Below, in pieces: positions 1-9,307 of a DNA stretch of 64,000 nucleotides. Numbering within the stretch: the first letter of the stretch is position 1; the number at the start of each line of letters is the position of its first letter. Position numbers and translations under genes: made by a program. This DNA is from Bradyrhizobium sp. 4 (GTDB lineage: Bacteria > Pseudomonadota > Alphaproteobacteria > Rhizobiales > Xanthobacteraceae): contig NZ_CP064686.1 in the NCBI RefSeq assembly GCF_023100905.1, forward strand, positions 6,820,001 through 6,884,000, in the 5' to 3' direction. A model generated the notes under the pieces. That model did no database searches. It saw nothing but the letters and a program-made list of their open reading frames with translations, and had not been told where the DNA came from.

Positions 1-46
1 AGAGTACCCCCTCAGCACGCGGCACTTGGAATGAAAGCTGGGGATC

Positions 47-2410
47 ATGCTTGACTACAACCAGCCGATAGACCGGGCCAGACCGGAGGCTCCGCAGCAG
101 CGGCCTCGGGCCGGCTTCAACGTGCTGGAGCTGGTCAATCTGCTCTGGCGGCGGAAGATCGCGATTGCCGTTGCCGCGCTGCTCGGTGCGACGCTTGCCG
201 TCACCGTGGGCAAGAGCCTGGCGCCCCGCTACACCGCCACCGCCCAGCTCTATGTCGACCCGCGCGAGCTTCAGCTCGTCGATCGCGAGCTAACGCCTCG
301 CGCGCAGGACGTCTCCGGCATGTCGATGGTGGTCGAGAGCCAGGCGCGCCTGATCACCTCCAACAGCGTGCTGCTCCAGGTGATCCAGCAGGCTGATCTG
401 GACAAGGACCCCGAATTCGGCGGGGCCGATGGCAAAGGCGTGATGTCGTCGCTGCTCGGCCTGATCGGCCTTCAGCCCCACGCGCCCTCCGCCACGGAGA
501 AAAAGGAAGTGCAGCTCGCCGCCCTCGAGGCGCTGAACCGGCACATCACGATCCGCAAGACCGAGAAGAGCTTCATCGTCGACATCGAGGTCTGGTCGAC
601 CGATCCGGCGAAAGCGGCGATGCTCGCCAACACGCTGACCAGCGCCTACCTCGCGGAATCCCGCAACTCGCAGGCGTCGGCCGCGCGGCGCGCCACCAAC
701 GATCTCTCCGGCCGCCTGAAGGAGCTGCGCGAGCGGCTGCGCAACGCCGAGACCGTGCTTGCGACCTACAAGGCCCAGAACAATTTCGTCGGCACCCAGG
801 ATGCGCTGATCAGCGACCAGCAGCTTTCCGCCAGCAACCAGCGGCTTTCCGCCGCCCGCGCCGCGACGATGGACGCGCAGGCGCGCCTCGACCAGATCGA
901 GGCGAGCCGACGCACCACGGCAGATGCAGGCGCAAACTCCGAGGCGCTGCAATCGCCGACCATTGCGAACCTGCGCGCGCAGTATGCCGATGCGCGCAAG
1001 AAATATGCGGAGCAAGCCGGCGAGCTCGGCCCGCGTCATCCGGCGCTGCGCCAGACCGAGAAGCAGGTCGAAGATCTCAAGCGCACCATCAACGAAGAGA
1101 TCGACCGCTTCGCCCAGTCCGCCAAGAACGATCTGACGCGCGCCCGCGACTTTGAAGCCTCGCTCAGTCGGGCGCTGGAGGCGCAGAAGCGGCAGAGCGT
1201 CCAGCTCAGCCAGGCCGCCGTGCGCCTGCGCGAGCTCGAGCGCGAGGCCGATGCAAGCCGTGACGTCTATCAATCCTTCCTCAAGCGCTCGCGCGAGACC
1301 GAGGAGCAGGAGACGCTGAACACCTCGGCGGCCCGGATCATCGGCGAAGCGACGGTGCCGCAACGGCGCTCGTTCCCGCCGGCGATGAGCCTGTTCGCCA
1401 TGATCGGTTTCATCTTCGGCGCAATCGCTGCATCGAGCTGGTTCGTCGCGGCCGAACTGCTGTTCGCCGGTGCGTTCGTGCCGGCACCGGCGCCGGCCCG
1501 TCCCAATCGTACTCCGTTGCCGCGAGCTCCAGAGCCTTCGCGGGCGCCGGGGACTGCCCGGCCCCAGCCGGTCTCGCGAGCCCCGGAAGTCGCGGAGGCA
1601 CTGCCGGAACTCGCCGCCCCGCCGCTGCAACCTTCGATGGTCGAGAAGCCCCTGATCGAAAAGCCGCTGATCGCGCGCCTGCAGGAGGCCGACGTCATCC
1701 ACACGCTCGGTGCCATTCTCGCCACCGGCGGCGGCATCGACCTCACTCGGCTGGGCTGGCCGACGCTGCGCCCCGGCTTTCCACTGACGACGCTGCTCAA
1801 CGCCTGGCGCGACATGCGCGCTACGGCGGCCCGGCGCGCCGGCGGAAAGACAATGCCGATCATCGCGCTCGTCGGTGCCAGCGAGACCACCGGGCGCAGC
1901 GTGACGGCGCTGAATTTCGCGCTCGCGGCCGCGCGCGACGGCGCCCGGGTGCTGATGATCGACGCCGACCATCAGGCGCACTCGCTCTCGAACAAGGTCA
2001 ACCGTCCCCGCAAGAGCGAGCCGAGCAAGGTCGGATGGCTTTCGATCGGCAGCAAGGCCGCACGCGAGATCAAGACACTCAACGGCATCTCGGTATTGCC
2101 GGCCGTCGAAGGCGACGCTGGCAAGGCCACTGACGCCATCCGCAAGGCCATCGAGCAGGCGCGCTCCGCCGGCGGCTATGACCTCGTGATCCTCGACGGC
2201 CCCACGGCGCCACTCACGGCCGGCAGCCGTAAGCTGCTCGATGATGCCGACGCGCTGGTGGCGGTGTTGCCGACCAGCCTCGACATCAACGACGGCCTGG
2301 AAGAGATATTGAGCACGCTCGGCCGCGCCGAGCGCAAGCTCGTCGGCGTCGTGCTCGACGAACTCACCCCCATGGCCCAAGCTCGCCAACGAGGCAGACA
2401 ATATGCTTGA
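47..2410 (+). CDS. Polysaccharide co-polymerase / BY-kinase-like exopolysaccharide transport protein (Wzz-GumC-ExoP type)
   Basis: Inner-membrane protein of this family controls chain length and export of exopolysaccharide. Visible in order: membrane segment at about residues 37-55, Wzz domain (YTATAQLYVDPRE), long periplasmic coiled coil (about 210-430), GNVR-type segment (VYQSFLKRSRETEEQ), second membrane segment (about 447-470), Pro-rich linker (about 480-540), then a cytoplasmic ATPase-like domain with Walker A' VLMIDAD and Walker B YDLVILDGP. The P-loop position reads GASETTGRS, with Arg where the family has Lys, and there is no C-terminal Tyr cluster, so autokinase activity is doubtful. 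Its stop overlaps the next start by 8 bp, so translation is probably coupled to the downstream glycosyltransferase. Family is sure; whether it binds ATP is not. Confidence 0.9.
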   Translation: MLDYNQPIDRARPEAPQQRPRAGFNVLELVNLLWRRKIAIAVAALLGATLAVTVGKSLAPRYTATAQLYVDPRELQLVDRELTPRAQDVSGMSMVVESQARLITSNSVLLQVIQQADLDKDPEFGGADGKGVMSSLLGLIGLQPHAPSATEKKEVQLAALEALNRHITIRKTEKSFIVDIEVWSTDPAKAAMLANTLTSAYLAESRNSQASAARRATNDLSGRLKELRERLRNAETVLATYKAQNNFVGTQDALISDQQLSASNQRLSAARAATMDAQARLDQIEASRRTTADAGANSEALQSPTIANLRAQYADARKKYAEQAGELGPRHPALRQTEKQVEDLKRTINEEIDRFAQSAKNDLTRARDFEASLSRALEAQKRQSVQLSQAAVRLRELEREADASRDVYQSFLKRSRETEEQETLNTSAARIIGEATVPQRRSFPPAMSLFAMIGFIFGAIAASSWFVAAELLFAGAFVPAPAPARPNRTPLPRAPEPSRAPGTARPQPVSRAPEVAEALPELAAPPLQPSMVEKPLIEKPLIARLQEADVIHTLGAILATGGGIDLTRLGWPTLRPGFPLTTLLNAWRDMRATAARRAGGKTMPIIALVGASETTGRSVTALNFALAAARDGARVLMIDADHQAHSLSNKVNRPRKSEPSKVGWLSIGSKAAREIKTLNGISVLPAVEGDAGKATDAIRKAIEQARSAGGYDLVILDGPTAPLTAGSRKLLDDADALVAVLPTSLDINDGLEEILSTLGRAERKLVGVVLDELTPMAQARQRGRQYA

Positions 2411-3209
2411 GCGCCGCATCAATCTCGATGGCCGGGCCGCAACCGCTGACGTGCCGCGGATCACCATCGGCGGCCTTCGCATGGCCGCGCTCGACCTGGA
2501 AGCGACCGCAGATTTCATGATCGAGGCGACCGATCCGCGCCATCGCATCGGCCGTCCGCTGCACCTGACCTCGGCCAATGGCGAGGTGCTGGCGCGGTGC
2601 TCGACCGAACCGGAGACCGAGCGCCTGTTCCGCGGCGCCGACCTCATCAACGCCGATGGTCAGCCGCTGGTGGCGGCGTCCAGGCTGCAATCCTGGTTTC
2701 CGCTGCCCGAGCGCGTCGCCACGACGGATCTGTTTCACGTCGTCGCGCGCAAGGCCGAAGCGGTCGGCCGCACCTTTTACATGTTCGGCGCGAGCGAGGA
2801 CGAGAACGCCGCGGCGGTCGAGAACGTCCGGAAGATGTATCCAAACCTCAAGATCGTCGGCCATAGCCACGGGTATCTCCGTGGCGATGCGCTGCGCGCG
2901 AAGGTCGACGAGATCAACGCGCTAGCGCCGGATTATCTCTGGGTTGCGCTGGGCGTGCCAAACGAGCAGGCCTTCGTCGAGGAATTCACGCCGCATCTCA
3001 CCAATGTCGGCGTCATCAAGACATCCGGCGGCCTGTTCAACTTCTTGTCGGGAAGCCGCGCCCGCGCGCCGCGATGGATGCAGAAGATCGGCCTGGAATG
3101 GGCCTGGCGCACCTTGCTCGAGCCCCGCCGGCTGTTCTGGCGCTATCTGACCACCAACCCTCGCGCGATCTATCTGCTGTTCAGCCGCAACGGGCCCTTC
3201 AATCGCTGA
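2403..3209 (+). CDS. WecG/TagA/CpsF family glycosyltransferase
   Basis: Glycosyltransferase of the GT26 family, which transfers a sugar (often ManNAc or ManNAcA) from a nucleotide sugar to a lipid-linked intermediate at the inner membrane face. The 268 residues carry the expected blocks: LTSANGEVL, INADGQPLVAASR (with the conserved Asp), FYMFGASEDE, a GVPNEQAF segment and the C-terminal FNFLSGSRARAPRWMQKIGL region followed by basic and aromatic residues near LEPRRLFWRYL. Starts inside the 3' end of the co-polymerase gene (8-bp overlap), which puts it in the same exopolysaccharide operon. The sugar donor cannot be read from sequence. Confidence 0.92.
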   Translation: MLERRINLDGRAATADVPRITIGGLRMAALDLEATADFMIEATDPRHRIGRPLHLTSANGEVLARCSTEPETERLFRGADLINADGQPLVAASRLQSWFPLPERVATTDLFHVVARKAEAVGRTFYMFGASEDENAAAVENVRKMYPNLKIVGHSHGYLRGDALRAKVDEINALAPDYLWVALGVPNEQAFVEEFTPHLTNVGVIKTSGGLFNFLSGSRARAPRWMQKIGLEWAWRTLLEPRRLFWRYLTTNPRAIYLLFSRNGPFNR

Positions 3210-3221
3210 GTTGACAACGAC

Positions 3222-3305
3222 ATGACCGCAGCCGGTTATCAGCCCCGCCTGCGCTATTTCAACGCCAGCGGCGCCGGTATTGCGCCTTGCGGGTCGGGCT
3301 CATAA
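3222..3305 (+). other. Possible 27-codon reading frame after the wecG-like gene
   Basis: ATG at 3222, 13 nt after the glycosyltransferase stop, opens a 27-codon frame beginning MTAAGYQPRLRYFNASGAG. It could be a leaderless or coupled micropeptide, or the remnant of a gene that once followed in the exopolysaccharide operon. No clear Shine-Dalgarno sequence precedes it. I recognise no family; the 284-nt gap in which it lies otherwise holds nothing I can name. Confidence 0.15.
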
Positions 3306-3493
3306 GCGGCTAAAGAGACTGTCACAGTCGGCGTCGGCAACTTTCCCGGGCGCCGCATGTTTTTGTATGGCCGTCGACACAAGCGGCACAATCGGCTCAG
3401 CCAATAGTGCGAGCCAGCTTTTCAAAGCGAAGGCCACGATCGAGTCCGCGCATCGGCCTGCTTTCAGGCGCGACCCAAGGGAGCACGGAACGA

Positions 3494-3835
3494 ATGCATC
3501 AGGCCGCAAGCCTGCAATTCGAGCGCATGATGGACGAATTCGTCCTCTGGCATGCCGTGCCGGAGGCCGAACGATCGCCGGCGCCGGCCTGGTGGTGGGG
3601 TCCGGCGATGGCGGTGCTCGATACGCACGAGCCGATGCGACAGGTGTGGTGTCGTGAGCTCGGCCTTGGCGACGGCTCGAGCGTTGCCGAAGGCGCGCAT
3701 GTCCTTATCACGCTCTTCGCCGAACAAACCTCACTTCCGTGGCCGGATGATTTTCCACGCAAGGCGGAGATCAGGGACGAGGACGTCCGCGAGCTGCACC
3801 CACAGCCGTCAGACGACAGCGCTTTTCAACCGTAG
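3494..3835 (+). CDS. Hypothetical protein, 113 aa
   Basis: Short soluble acidic protein rich in Trp (AWWWGPAM) with no signal peptide or membrane segment. I do not recognise a domain. The frame is open further upstream to 3407, but ATG at 3494 is preceded by AGGGAG about 9 nt away and gives the more protein-like N-terminus (MHQAASLQFERMMDEF), so I take it as the start. The 3' end overlaps the converging GGDEF/EAL gene by 27 bp. Codon use looks like that of the neighbours. Probably a real gene, but function is unknown. Confidence 0.6.
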   Translation: MHQAASLQFERMMDEFVLWHAVPEAERSPAPAWWWGPAMAVLDTHEPMRQVWCRELGLGDGSSVAEGAHVLITLFAEQTSLPWPDDFPRKAEIRDEDVRELHPQPSDDSAFQP

Positions 3836-6800
3836 CGCCGCGGCCGCGGTGGCGGCATGGTCCCGCTCCGGCTGGAGCGGCGGCGCGCCGGGCAGCTCCA
3901 TCGGCCGCAGCAGCTCGGCCATCTGCCGCGCCGGAACGGGCTTGGAGATCAGGAAGCCCTGCATCTCGTCGCAGCCATGGGCGCGCAGGAACGCCTCCTG
4001 CTCGGCGTTCTCGACGCCTTCCGCCACCACGGTCATGCCGAGCGCCTTGCCCATGCTGATGATCGCCTGCGCGATCGCCTGATCCTCCGCATCCTGCGGC
4101 AAGTCGCGCACGAAGGAGCGGTCGATCTTGATGGTGTCGATCGGGAAATGCTTCATCAGCGACATCGACGAATAGCCGGTGCCGAAATCGTCGATCGCCA
4201 GGCGAATGCCGCGGCTCTGGATGGCGTCGAGCACCTTGAGCGCGCGCCCGACGTTGCGCATCATCATGCTCTCGGTGACTTCCAACTGGAGCAGCACGGG
4301 CGACATGCCGCTGGCGGCCAGCGCCTCGTCGACGTCCTGCAACAAATGCTCGTCGACAAACTGCCGCGGTGACAGGTTGACCGCCATCGACACCGGCAAC
4401 AGGCCGAGGCGCTGCCAGGCCATGGCCTGCGCGCAGGCCTCCTTCACCACCCACCGGCCGATCGGCACGATCAGTCCGGTCTCTTCCGCAAGCGGAATGA
4501 ACTGCGCCGGCGAGATGCTGCCGAGATCGGGGTGCGTCCAGCGCAGCAGGGCTTCCACGCCCGTGATCTGGCCGGTCTCCATGTCCACCTTGGGCTGGTA
4601 GTTCAAAGTGAACTGATTCCGCTCCAGCGCCCGGCGCAGCGCGCTCTCCAGCGACAGCCGCTCGATCGACTGCGTGTTCACTTCCTTGGAGAAGAAGCGA
4701 TAGCCGTTCTTGCCGTCCTCCTTGGCGAGATACATCGCCATGTCGGCGTTCTTTGTCAGCGTCAGCGCGTCGGCACCGTTGGCCGGATACATCGCAATGC
4801 CGATGGAGGCGGTGGTGTGGCACTCGTGGCCGGCCAGCTCCATCGGCTTCGCGAGCACGCTGAGCAGTTCCGTCGCGATACGCTGGACGTCGTCGATCTC
4901 GCCGCACTGGTCCAGGATCACCACGAACTCGTCGCCTCCGAGGCGCGCCACCACGTCGCTCGCTCGCAGCGCGCTGCGCAATCGGTCGGCGACCTCGAGC
5001 AGGAGCAAATCGCCCGCCTCGTGGCCGAGCGAATCGTTGATGACCTTGAACCGGTCGAGATCGATGAACAGCACCGCGAAACGATGGTCATGGCGCTCCG
5101 CCGCATCGATTGCCGCGCGCAACATGGCGCTGAATGTCTCGCGGTTAGGCAAATTGGTCAGGCTGTCATAGGAGGCGAGATACTCGATCCGTTCGTCGGC
5201 CTTGTTCTTCTCGTCGGCGCGATCGAAATTCTCCATCGCGAAGGAGACGTTTTCGGCGAGACGCTGCAGCAGTTCGACGAACTCGTCGGTAAAGGCGGCA
5301 GGCTCCGTCGACATGTAGATCATGACGCCAACCGCCTGGTCGTGGGCGACCAGCGGGAATGCCGCGCCCGAGCGCGCGCCGTCGTCGCGGACGATGGCGT
5401 GGAAGGCGCGGACGCGATCGTCGTTGAGATAGTCGTTGCTGATGCATGGCTGGCGCGTGCGGAAAGCCGTGCCGCTCATCCCGCGGCCTTCCGGGCGATC
5501 GGGATCGATGGAGAGGCGGACGGTGCGGGTGGTGTCGGACGAAGGCCCGGCGCTGGCGACGATTTCCAGCTGGTCGCTGTCGGCGCTCGCGAGCGCGATG
5601 GTGGTCGAGGTGAATTTTGCGCCATTGGAGGCGGCAAGGCAGACGAGGTCGAACAGTTCGGCGCGCGACTTCGCTCGCATGATCGCCTCGTTGGTGGCGC
5701 TCAGCGCCGCAAACATGCGCGTCAGGCGTTCCTTCTGCGCCTCGGTGCGGGCCTTCTCCTCGGCACGATCGAAATTATCGAGGGCGAAAGAGACGTTTTC
5801 AGCCAGGTGACCAAGCAGCTCGACCAGATCGGGTGTAAACGTATTCTCTTCCGGTGCGAGGAAAAGCAGGATCCCAATCGGCTCCTGGCCGCCCCGCAGC
5901 AGTGGGAAGCTGGCAGCAGCCCGGGTTCCATCCTCGATCGCCTTGGTATGCCAGTGCACCGATCGCGGATCATTCAGATAATCGTTGATGACGCTGGCCC
6001 GGCGGGTCCGCAGCGACATCCCTATGATCCCTTGGCCCTCAGGATGGTCGGCTGAAACACAGCAGGTGCGTCCCACCATTCGTTCCTGAAGGCGTCCCTT
6101 GACGGCGACCACCCGGACAAGTTCACGTCTGTCGTCCATAATCCCGATTGTCGCGGAGGCGAACACCCCGCCCAGCACGGCGGCCTGGCACGCGACCTCG
6201 AACAGCTCCTCGCGCGTCTTGGCGCGCATGATGGCTTCGTTGGTCGCGCTCAGCGCCTCAAACATGCCACTCAGGCGATCACGCTGCTTGTCGGCCCGCG
6301 CTTTTTCGTCGGCCCGGTCGAAATTCTCGAGCGCGAAGGCGACGTTGGCCTGGAGCTTGCGCAGCAGCTCGACGAATTCGTCCGTGAAAGTGCCGCGCTC
6401 GCGCGAGTTGAACAGGAATACGCCTTCGACCCTATCGCCGTTGAACAGTGGCAGCGCGGTCGAAGACGCAATGCCGTTGTGACGCGCGCTGGTGTGCCAG
6501 GGCTCGAGGCGGGCGTCGGCCAGGATGTCGTTGCTGATGCAAGGCTGCCGCGTCCGGAACGCAGTGCCGGTCAGCCCACGTCCCTCCGGCACCTTGTCGC
6601 TGACCGGCAATCTGAAGGTTCGTACCTCAGCGGCGTTCGGTCCAAAGGATGCGACAACGCGAAGCAGTCCCGCGTCGGCGTCGAGCAACGCGATCGAGGT
6701 CGAGGCGAACTTCGCGCCCTGCACCGTGGCTTCGCAAACCAGATCAAACAGTTCGCTGCGGGACCTTGCCCGCAGAATGGCCTCGTTCGTCGCGCTTAGC

Positions 6801-7924
6801 GCCGCGTACATGCGCGCCAGCCGTTCCTCCTCCAGGGCGATCTGGGCCTTCTCCTTGTCGCGGTCAAAGTTCTCGAGCGCAAAGCATACGGTTTCGGTCA
6901 TGCGCAGCAACAGTGCGACGATGCCTTCGTCTTTCGCCCAGGCTTTGCTCACGAAGAAAAACAGCACGCCGATGCTGGTGCCGCGCTTGATCAAGGGAGC
7001 AGCCACGCAGGCGACGGCGCCGGCATTGACGTTGGCCTGCTCCCAGGTCGTCCCCTTGGTACGATTGACGAGGTCCTCCTCGACGATCGCTTTCTGGGTC
7101 CGGAACACCTCACCGGAGATGCCCTTGCCGTAGGGACTCTCCGGATCAATCGAGTAGCGCGACTGTCTGATCAGATCCAGATTACGTCCGGTCGCTGCCA
7201 CCGGCGTCAGCCATTCGGACTCCGGCTCGTGCAGCAGAACGAAAGTGCCAAGCGACTTGCCGCTATACACAGCGGCGTCGCAGACTCGCTGGTACAGATC
7301 CTGCTCGGTGCTGGCGTGAAGAATTGCTTCATTCGTCGCAGTGAGGGCGCCGAACATGCGGTTGAGCCGCCGCACTGCCCGCTCGCCATCCAGCCGCGCC
7401 GTCTCGCGCGCGAAATTCTCCAGCGCATGTGAGATATTGGTCGACATCCGCTCGAACAGCGAGACCATCGCCTCGTCGAGCGTACCTGCCCCCGAGCGCG
7501 TCACATACAACACCCCGATACTGCGACCGCCGCAGATCAGGGGAAGCGCCGCGGCTGCGCCGACACCCGCCCCGGCCGCGCCCTCGCGCCACGCGAGCGA
7601 GCGAGGATCGTTCAGGTAATCGTTGCTGATGCAGATCCCCTGGCTGCGAAAGGCTTCGCCGCCGACGCCCGATCCCTCCGGCGTACCGGCCTCCGTGGTG
7701 ATCTCGATCGCACGCAGCCGCGCCACGTCATCGCCGCAGCCGGCCGCAAACCGCAGCCGCTGGCCATCCGGCTCCGCCAGGAAGACGGCGACGGCCATGA
7801 AGTCCCCACTCGAAAACCCGGCGTCGCAGACCTTCTGGTACAGCTCGTCCGGCGACTTCGCGTAAAGGATGGCTTCGTTGATGTCGCTCAACGCTGCGAG
7901 TGTGCGCGCGAGGGTCGTCTGCAC
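3809..7924 (-). CDS. Five-GAF GGDEF/EAL bifunctional c-di-GMP protein
   Basis: Cytoplasmic signalling protein of 1371 residues that should make and/or degrade cyclic di-GMP. Five GAF-type units of about 180 residues fill the first roughly 915 residues; each opens with a variant of ALSATNEAIMRAKSRAEL and most contain a form of ISNDYLNDPRS, showing descent by internal duplication. The GGDEF domain (about 925-1090) has an intact RLGGDEF signature with an inhibitory-site RASD five residues upstream. The EAL domain (about 1100-1345) keeps EALLRW, NLSPRQF, LEVTES, DDFGTGYSS, KIDRSF and EGVE, so both activities look possible. No membrane segment. ATG at 7924. Monocistronic, divergent from the dehydrogenase gene at 8219. 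Ligands of the GAF units are unknown. Confidence 0.95.
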   Translation of the reverse strand: MQTTLARTLAALSDINEAILYAKSPDELYQKVCDAGFSSGDFMAVAVFLAEPDGQRLRFAAGCGDDVARLRAIEITTEAGTPEGSGVGGEAFRSQGICISNDYLNDPRSLAWREGAAGAGVGAAAALPLICGGRSIGVLYVTRSGAGTLDEAMVSLFERMSTNISHALENFARETARLDGERAVRRLNRMFGALTATNEAILHASTEQDLYQRVCDAAVYSGKSLGTFVLLHEPESEWLTPVAATGRNLDLIRQSRYSIDPESPYGKGISGEVFRTQKAIVEEDLVNRTKGTTWEQANVNAGAVACVAAPLIKRGTSIGVLFFFVSKAWAKDEGIVALLLRMTETVCFALENFDRDKEKAQIALEEERLARMYAALSATNEAILRARSRSELFDLVCEATVQGAKFASTSIALLDADAGLLRVVASFGPNAAEVRTFRLPVSDKVPEGRGLTGTAFRTRQPCISNDILADARLEPWHTSARHNGIASSTALPLFNGDRVEGVFLFNSRERGTFTDEFVELLRKLQANVAFALENFDRADEKARADKQRDRLSGMFEALSATNEAIMRAKTREELFEVACQAAVLGGVFASATIGIMDDRRELVRVVAVKGRLQERMVGRTCCVSADHPEGQGIIGMSLRTRRASVINDYLNDPRSVHWHTKAIEDGTRAAASFPLLRGGQEPIGILLFLAPEENTFTPDLVELLGHLAENVSFALDNFDRAEEKARTEAQKERLTRMFAALSATNEAIMRAKSRAELFDLVCLAASNGAKFTSTTIALASADSDQLEIVASAGPSSDTTRTVRLSIDPDRPEGRGMSGTAFRTRQPCISNDYLNDDRVRAFHAIVRDDGARSGAAFPLVAHDQAVGVMIYMSTEPAAFTDEFVELLQRLAENVSFAMENFDRADEKNKADERIEYLASYDSLTNLPNRETFSAMLRAAIDAAERHDHRFAVLFIDLDRFKVINDSLGHEAGDLLLLEVADRLRSALRASDVVARLGGDEFVVILDQCGEIDDVQRIATELLSVLAKPMELAGHECHTTASIGIAMYPANGADALTLTKNADMAMYLAKEDGKNGYRFFSKEVNTQSIERLSLESALRRALERNQFTLNYQPKVDMETGQITGVEALLRWTHPDLGSISPAQFIPLAEETGLIVPIGRWVVKEACAQAMAWQRLGLLPVSMAVNLSPRQFVDEHLLQDVDEALAASGMSPVLLQLEVTESMMMRNVGRALKVLDAIQSRGIRLAIDDFGTGYSSMSLMKHFPIDTIKIDRSFVRDLPQDAEDQAIAQAIISMGKALGMTVVAEGVENAEQEAFLRAHGCDEMQGFLISKPVPARQMAELLRPMELPGAPPLQPERDHAATAAAALRLKSAVV

Positions 7925-8218
7925 GATCTCAACTCCCCGGCATTTCTGCCATTTTCTCCCGGGTAGCTTTATGAAGGCGATGGCCTAAGTGGGGGTTATT
8001 GGTTGCCGCAAACCGTCGATCAAAGTGAACGAGCTGCAAACAGCTGTCGCGAAACTGTCAAAAGTCGCTGTACTGGATGGCGGTTTCGGCCAAAGACGCG
8101 CTCCCTTTACGAATTTGCAGCCCTGTATTGGTTTACGGGAGATTGATATCGCATCTGTGCTTTGAGACGATGCCCTCAAGAACCAGAGCCCGCCAAGGGC
8201 GAGACCTGAGGAAACGCC

Positions 8219-9271
8219 ATGCCGATCGTCCGGGCCGACCGCCTCACGCGCATCAGCGCCGCGCTGCTTCGTGCCGCCGGGGCTTCCGAGGAAGAGGCCG
8301 ACGCGGTCGCAGGCGGCTGCGTCAACGCCAATCTCGCCGGCCACGATTCCCACGGCGTGATCGCCATTCCCACCTATGTCGACCGGATCAAGGCCGGCCA
8401 CATCGTGCCCGGCGCCAAATGGACCATCGTGCAGGAATCGCCGACGACGACCGTAATCGACGGTCAGTGGGGGTTTGGCTTCCACGTCAACGCCAAGGCG
8501 ATGGCGTTGACGATCGAGAAAGCGAAGACGGCGAATGTCGCCGCCTGCACCGTGTTCCGGCAAAGCCATGTCGGCCGCCTCGCCACCTATCCGCTGATGG
8601 CGATGCGCGAAGGGATGATCGGGATTGCAACGGCGGATTCCGGCCGTTCGCCGAAGCATGTGGCGCCGTTCGGCGGCAGGGAGGCACGGCTCGGCACCAA
8701 TCCGATCTCGATCGCAGTGCCGTCCGATCTCGATGCGCCTTTCTACCTGGACATGGCGACCTCTGCGGTCGCGGCCGGCAAGATCCAGCTCGCGGTCGCC
8801 CGCGGCGAGGAGATTCCGCCGGGGTGGATCATCGATGCCGAAGGACGACACACCACCGATCCGACCCAATACCGCAAGGGCGGCGCGCTGCTGCCGCTCG
8901 GCGGCACCGAGGGCTACAAGGGCAGCGGCCTCGCCGCCATGGTCGAGGTCCTGTGCGGCCTGCTCACCGGCCTCGGTTTCGGCGTCGAGCCCACGGGCCG
9001 GCACAATGACGGCTGCTTCATGGCCGTGTTCAACGTCGCCGCGTTTCGCCCGCTGCACGACTTCAAGCGCGAGGTCGCCGAGTTCGCGCACTATCTCAAA
9101 TCGACCCCGCCCTCCGAGGTCAGCAAGGGCGTGTTCTATCCCGGCGAGATCGAGGGCGTGCGCGAGCAGCAGCGCCTGCGCGACGGCATCGAGATCGAGG
9201 ATGCCACCTGGGAAAAGCTGCGCGCGCTGGCGCGCGAGTACAGGCTCGATACGGTCCTCGACCTGGCCTGA
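8219..9271 (+). CDS. Ldh family oxidoreductase (malate/L-lactate/ureidoglycolate dehydrogenase type)
   Basis: NAD(P)-dependent 2-hydroxyacid dehydrogenase of the PF02615 fold, distinct from classical LDH/MDH. Signature seen: NANLAGHDSHGVIAIPTYV with the catalytic His in DSHG, GFGFHVNAKAM, RQSHVGRLATYP, and the LGTNPISIAVPS loop; length 350 matches the family (330-360). Start ATG preceded by TGAGGA at good distance. First gene of a plus-strand run with the flavin monooxygenase (37 nt later) and the FAH-family gene, so it probably serves one catabolic pathway. The actual substrate (malate, lactate, ureidoglycolate, sulfolactate or other) cannot be told. Confidence 0.9.
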   Translation: MPIVRADRLTRISAALLRAAGASEEEADAVAGGCVNANLAGHDSHGVIAIPTYVDRIKAGHIVPGAKWTIVQESPTTTVIDGQWGFGFHVNAKAMALTIEKAKTANVAACTVFRQSHVGRLATYPLMAMREGMIGIATADSGRSPKHVAPFGGREARLGTNPISIAVPSDLDAPFYLDMATSAVAAGKIQLAVARGEEIPPGWIIDAEGRHTTDPTQYRKGGALLPLGGTEGYKGSGLAAMVEVLCGLLTGLGFGVEPTGRHNDGCFMAVFNVAAFRPLHDFKREVAEFAHYLKSTPPSEVSKGVFYPGEIEGVREQQRLRDGIEIEDATWEKLRALAREYRLDTVLDLA

Positions 9272-9307
9272 CGGATTTCGGCCTGACGCAATTCGGAGAA
9301 CAGCGGC

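Noticed and set aside
290..2650. Long minus-strand frame opposite the exopolysaccharide co-polymerase
   Set aside because: Compositionally odd (Arg/Gly/Leu-rich), no motif, crosses the boundary between two real genes.
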